From positions 930,001-994,000 of the forward strand of contig CAVTGA010000001.1 of NCBI GenBank assembly GCA_963734185.1: a DNA stretch of 64,000 nucleotides, in the 5' to 3' direction. This document shows positions 63,009 to 64,000 of the stretch, in pieces. The position numbers and the translations under genes are program-made. This DNA is from PALSA-894 sp963734185. GTDB taxonomy: Bacteria > Pseudomonadota > Alphaproteobacteria > Rhizobiales > Xanthobacteraceae. Every line of letters starts with the position of its first letter. The stretch's first letter is position 1. Below the pieces are notes generated by a model. That model was not told where the DNA came from, did no database searches, and saw only the letters and a program-made list of their open reading frames with translations.

Positions 63009-64000
63009 TTACGCCGCCGAAGCACGTCCGGAGGAAGACCGAGGCCGGAAGGCGGCTACCAGCAGGGGATTGGCGCCCTGGGCGATCAGCGCCGCGCGGA
63101 TCGCGTCCCGGTCGATCCCGCCGCCGGCGAGGCGGTGGCCGGCGAGCATGTCGGGGAGGGCTGCCAGCATGCTGCCGTCTTCGATCTCGCCGACCAATTC
63201 CTGCAATGTGCGCAGCAGGAAGCGGTAGCCGCCGACGCTGACGATGCCGGCCGGCGGGCCGTCGATCACCAGCTTCCGCTCGCGATCGACCTTGCAGGCA
63301 TAGCCGGTGTCGACCATGCCGTCGTCGGTGATCTTGAGACGCGGCGCCTCGCCACGTTCGGCGCCGGGTGGAAACGGCGCGCGCGGCACCATCGAACCCG
63401 CGAGCGCGAGCGTGCCGCTTGGCGTGCGCGCGAGGGTCAGGACGAAGCTAGGATTCGGCGCGTCGCGCGGTAGCGCAATCCGTTCGGCCGGCAGGGCGGA
63501 CGGCTTTCCGTCCGCATTGCGGCGTACGGCCACCAACCCGGTCTCGCCGAACACCGGAATGTCGACCAGGGTTGGTCCGCCCGGCCAGACGGCGCTGCCG
63601 GCAAGCCGCTCAGGGGCGCGCCAAACGGCAAGTATGGTCTTCAACTCGCCGCCGACCAGGCCGGATTCGGCAAGCCGCGCCGCCAGTGCGCCCGGCAGGA
63701 TCGCGACACCGCCGTGCTCGCCGTATTGGGCCGCAAACGCGTCCGGCGCAAACGGTTGATGCAGCGCGAGTGTGCCGCCGGTCATCAGCCACGGGACGAG
63801 CGTGGTGGCGAGCCCGGCGAACGAGCCGATCGCGAGCGTACCGAGGATACTGGCGCCGGTCTCGATGCGCGCTTCAAGCTGCACGCCGAGGCCCCCCGCG
63901 ATCAATTCGGCATGGCTGCGCGCGACCGGCACGATGCCGTCGGGCGAAACATCGAAGGTCACGACCGCGACGTGGTCGGCCGGCGCGCCGATCCGGTCGA
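63009..64000 (-). CDS. AMP-binding (acyl-CoA synthetase-like) enzyme, 3' part
   Basis: The frame runs off the right edge; about 330 C-terminal codons are present. Visible: 'GASILGTLAIGSFAGLATTL', 'GETGLVAVRRNADGKPSALP', 'RLKITDDGMVDTGYACKVDR' (the hinge region with the Asp of adenylate-forming enzymes) and 'GIVSVGGYRFLLRTLQELVG'. It probably activates an acid with ATP; because the N-terminal part with the P-loop-like motif is missing, specificity cannot be judged. It is upstream of, and on the same strand as, the GGDEF-like gene. Confidence 0.7.
   Translation of the reverse strand, partial: DRIGAPADHVAVVTFDVSPDGIVPVARSHAELIAGGLGVQLEARIETGASILGTLAIGSFAGLATTLVPWLMTGGTLALHQPFAPDAFAAQYGEHGGVAILPGALAARLAESGLVGGELKTILAVWRAPERLAGSAVWPGGPTLVDIPVFGETGLVAVRRNADGKPSALPAERIALPRDAPNPSFVLTLARTPSGTLALAGSMVPRAPFPPGAERGEAPRLKITDDGMVDTGYACKVDRERKLVIDGPPAGIVSVGGYRFLLRTLQELVGEIEDGSMLAALPDMLAGHRLAGGGIDRDAIRAALIAQGANPLLVAAFRPRSSSGRASAA

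Overview
The window looks like a chromosomal stretch of an alphaproteobacterium of the order Hyphomicrobiales (Bradyrhizobium/Xanthobacteraceae side). Evidence: very GC-rich coding sequence, the neighbourhood uvrA...ssb...gyrA, LexA boxes of the alphaproteobacterial direct-repeat type (GTTC-N7-GTTC), an Azospirillum-type indolepyruvate decarboxylase, and many short palindromic repeats typical of these genomes. The family placement is inference. There is no prophage, plasmid gene or CRISPR array.

Layout. 1-4.9 kb: small metabolic genes (peptidase C26, YCII protein, a frameshifted metallo-hydrolase, a VOC protein) and one visibly less GC-rich gene (3926-4882) that looks acquired. 4.9-17 kb: DNA maintenance (uvrA, ssb, gyrA) interrupted by a four-gene cassette (DCC thioredoxin-like protein, a 124-aa unknown, an SdpA-like protein, an HTTM membrane protein; 8421-10685), an SDR and ipdC. 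17-25 kb: LysE exporter, small ATPase, ankyrin protein, coaD, two cyclophilins, a heptosyltransferase-like enzyme, and queA-tgt (queuosine). 25.2-26.0 kb: an 791-nt group II intron relic inserted in a dispersed palindrome. 26-31 kb: a molybdenum hydroxylase pair, CorA, small proteins, tRNA-Lys. 31.1-42.3 kb: a large minus-strand peptide ABC transporter locus with three binding proteins, two permease pairs and one ATPase pair. 42.5-49 kb: M20 amidohydrolase, glmU, glmS (UDP-GlcNAc synthesis), TPR protein. 49.2-58.3 kb: DUF502 protein, recG, a Tat-exported flavoprotein, a thioesterase, sdhE and mfd. 58.5-64 kb: TctC-type binding protein, two HupE-like proteins, a DsbA-family protein, a degenerate GGDEF protein and the end of an AMP-binding enzyme.

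The most notable points are: the DCC/unknown/SdpA-like/HTTM cassette, which resembles a peptide-maturation locus; a Tgt that has lost three of its four zinc ligands; a palindromic repeat translated in frame inside UvrA; the group II intron relic whose ends can be fixed to the base from the host repeat; and several one-base frameshifts, including one in essential gyrA, which suggest uncorrected sequence errors or recent decay. REP-like repeats often abut start or stop codons (ipdC, 30332-30769, the 39051-40634 gene).
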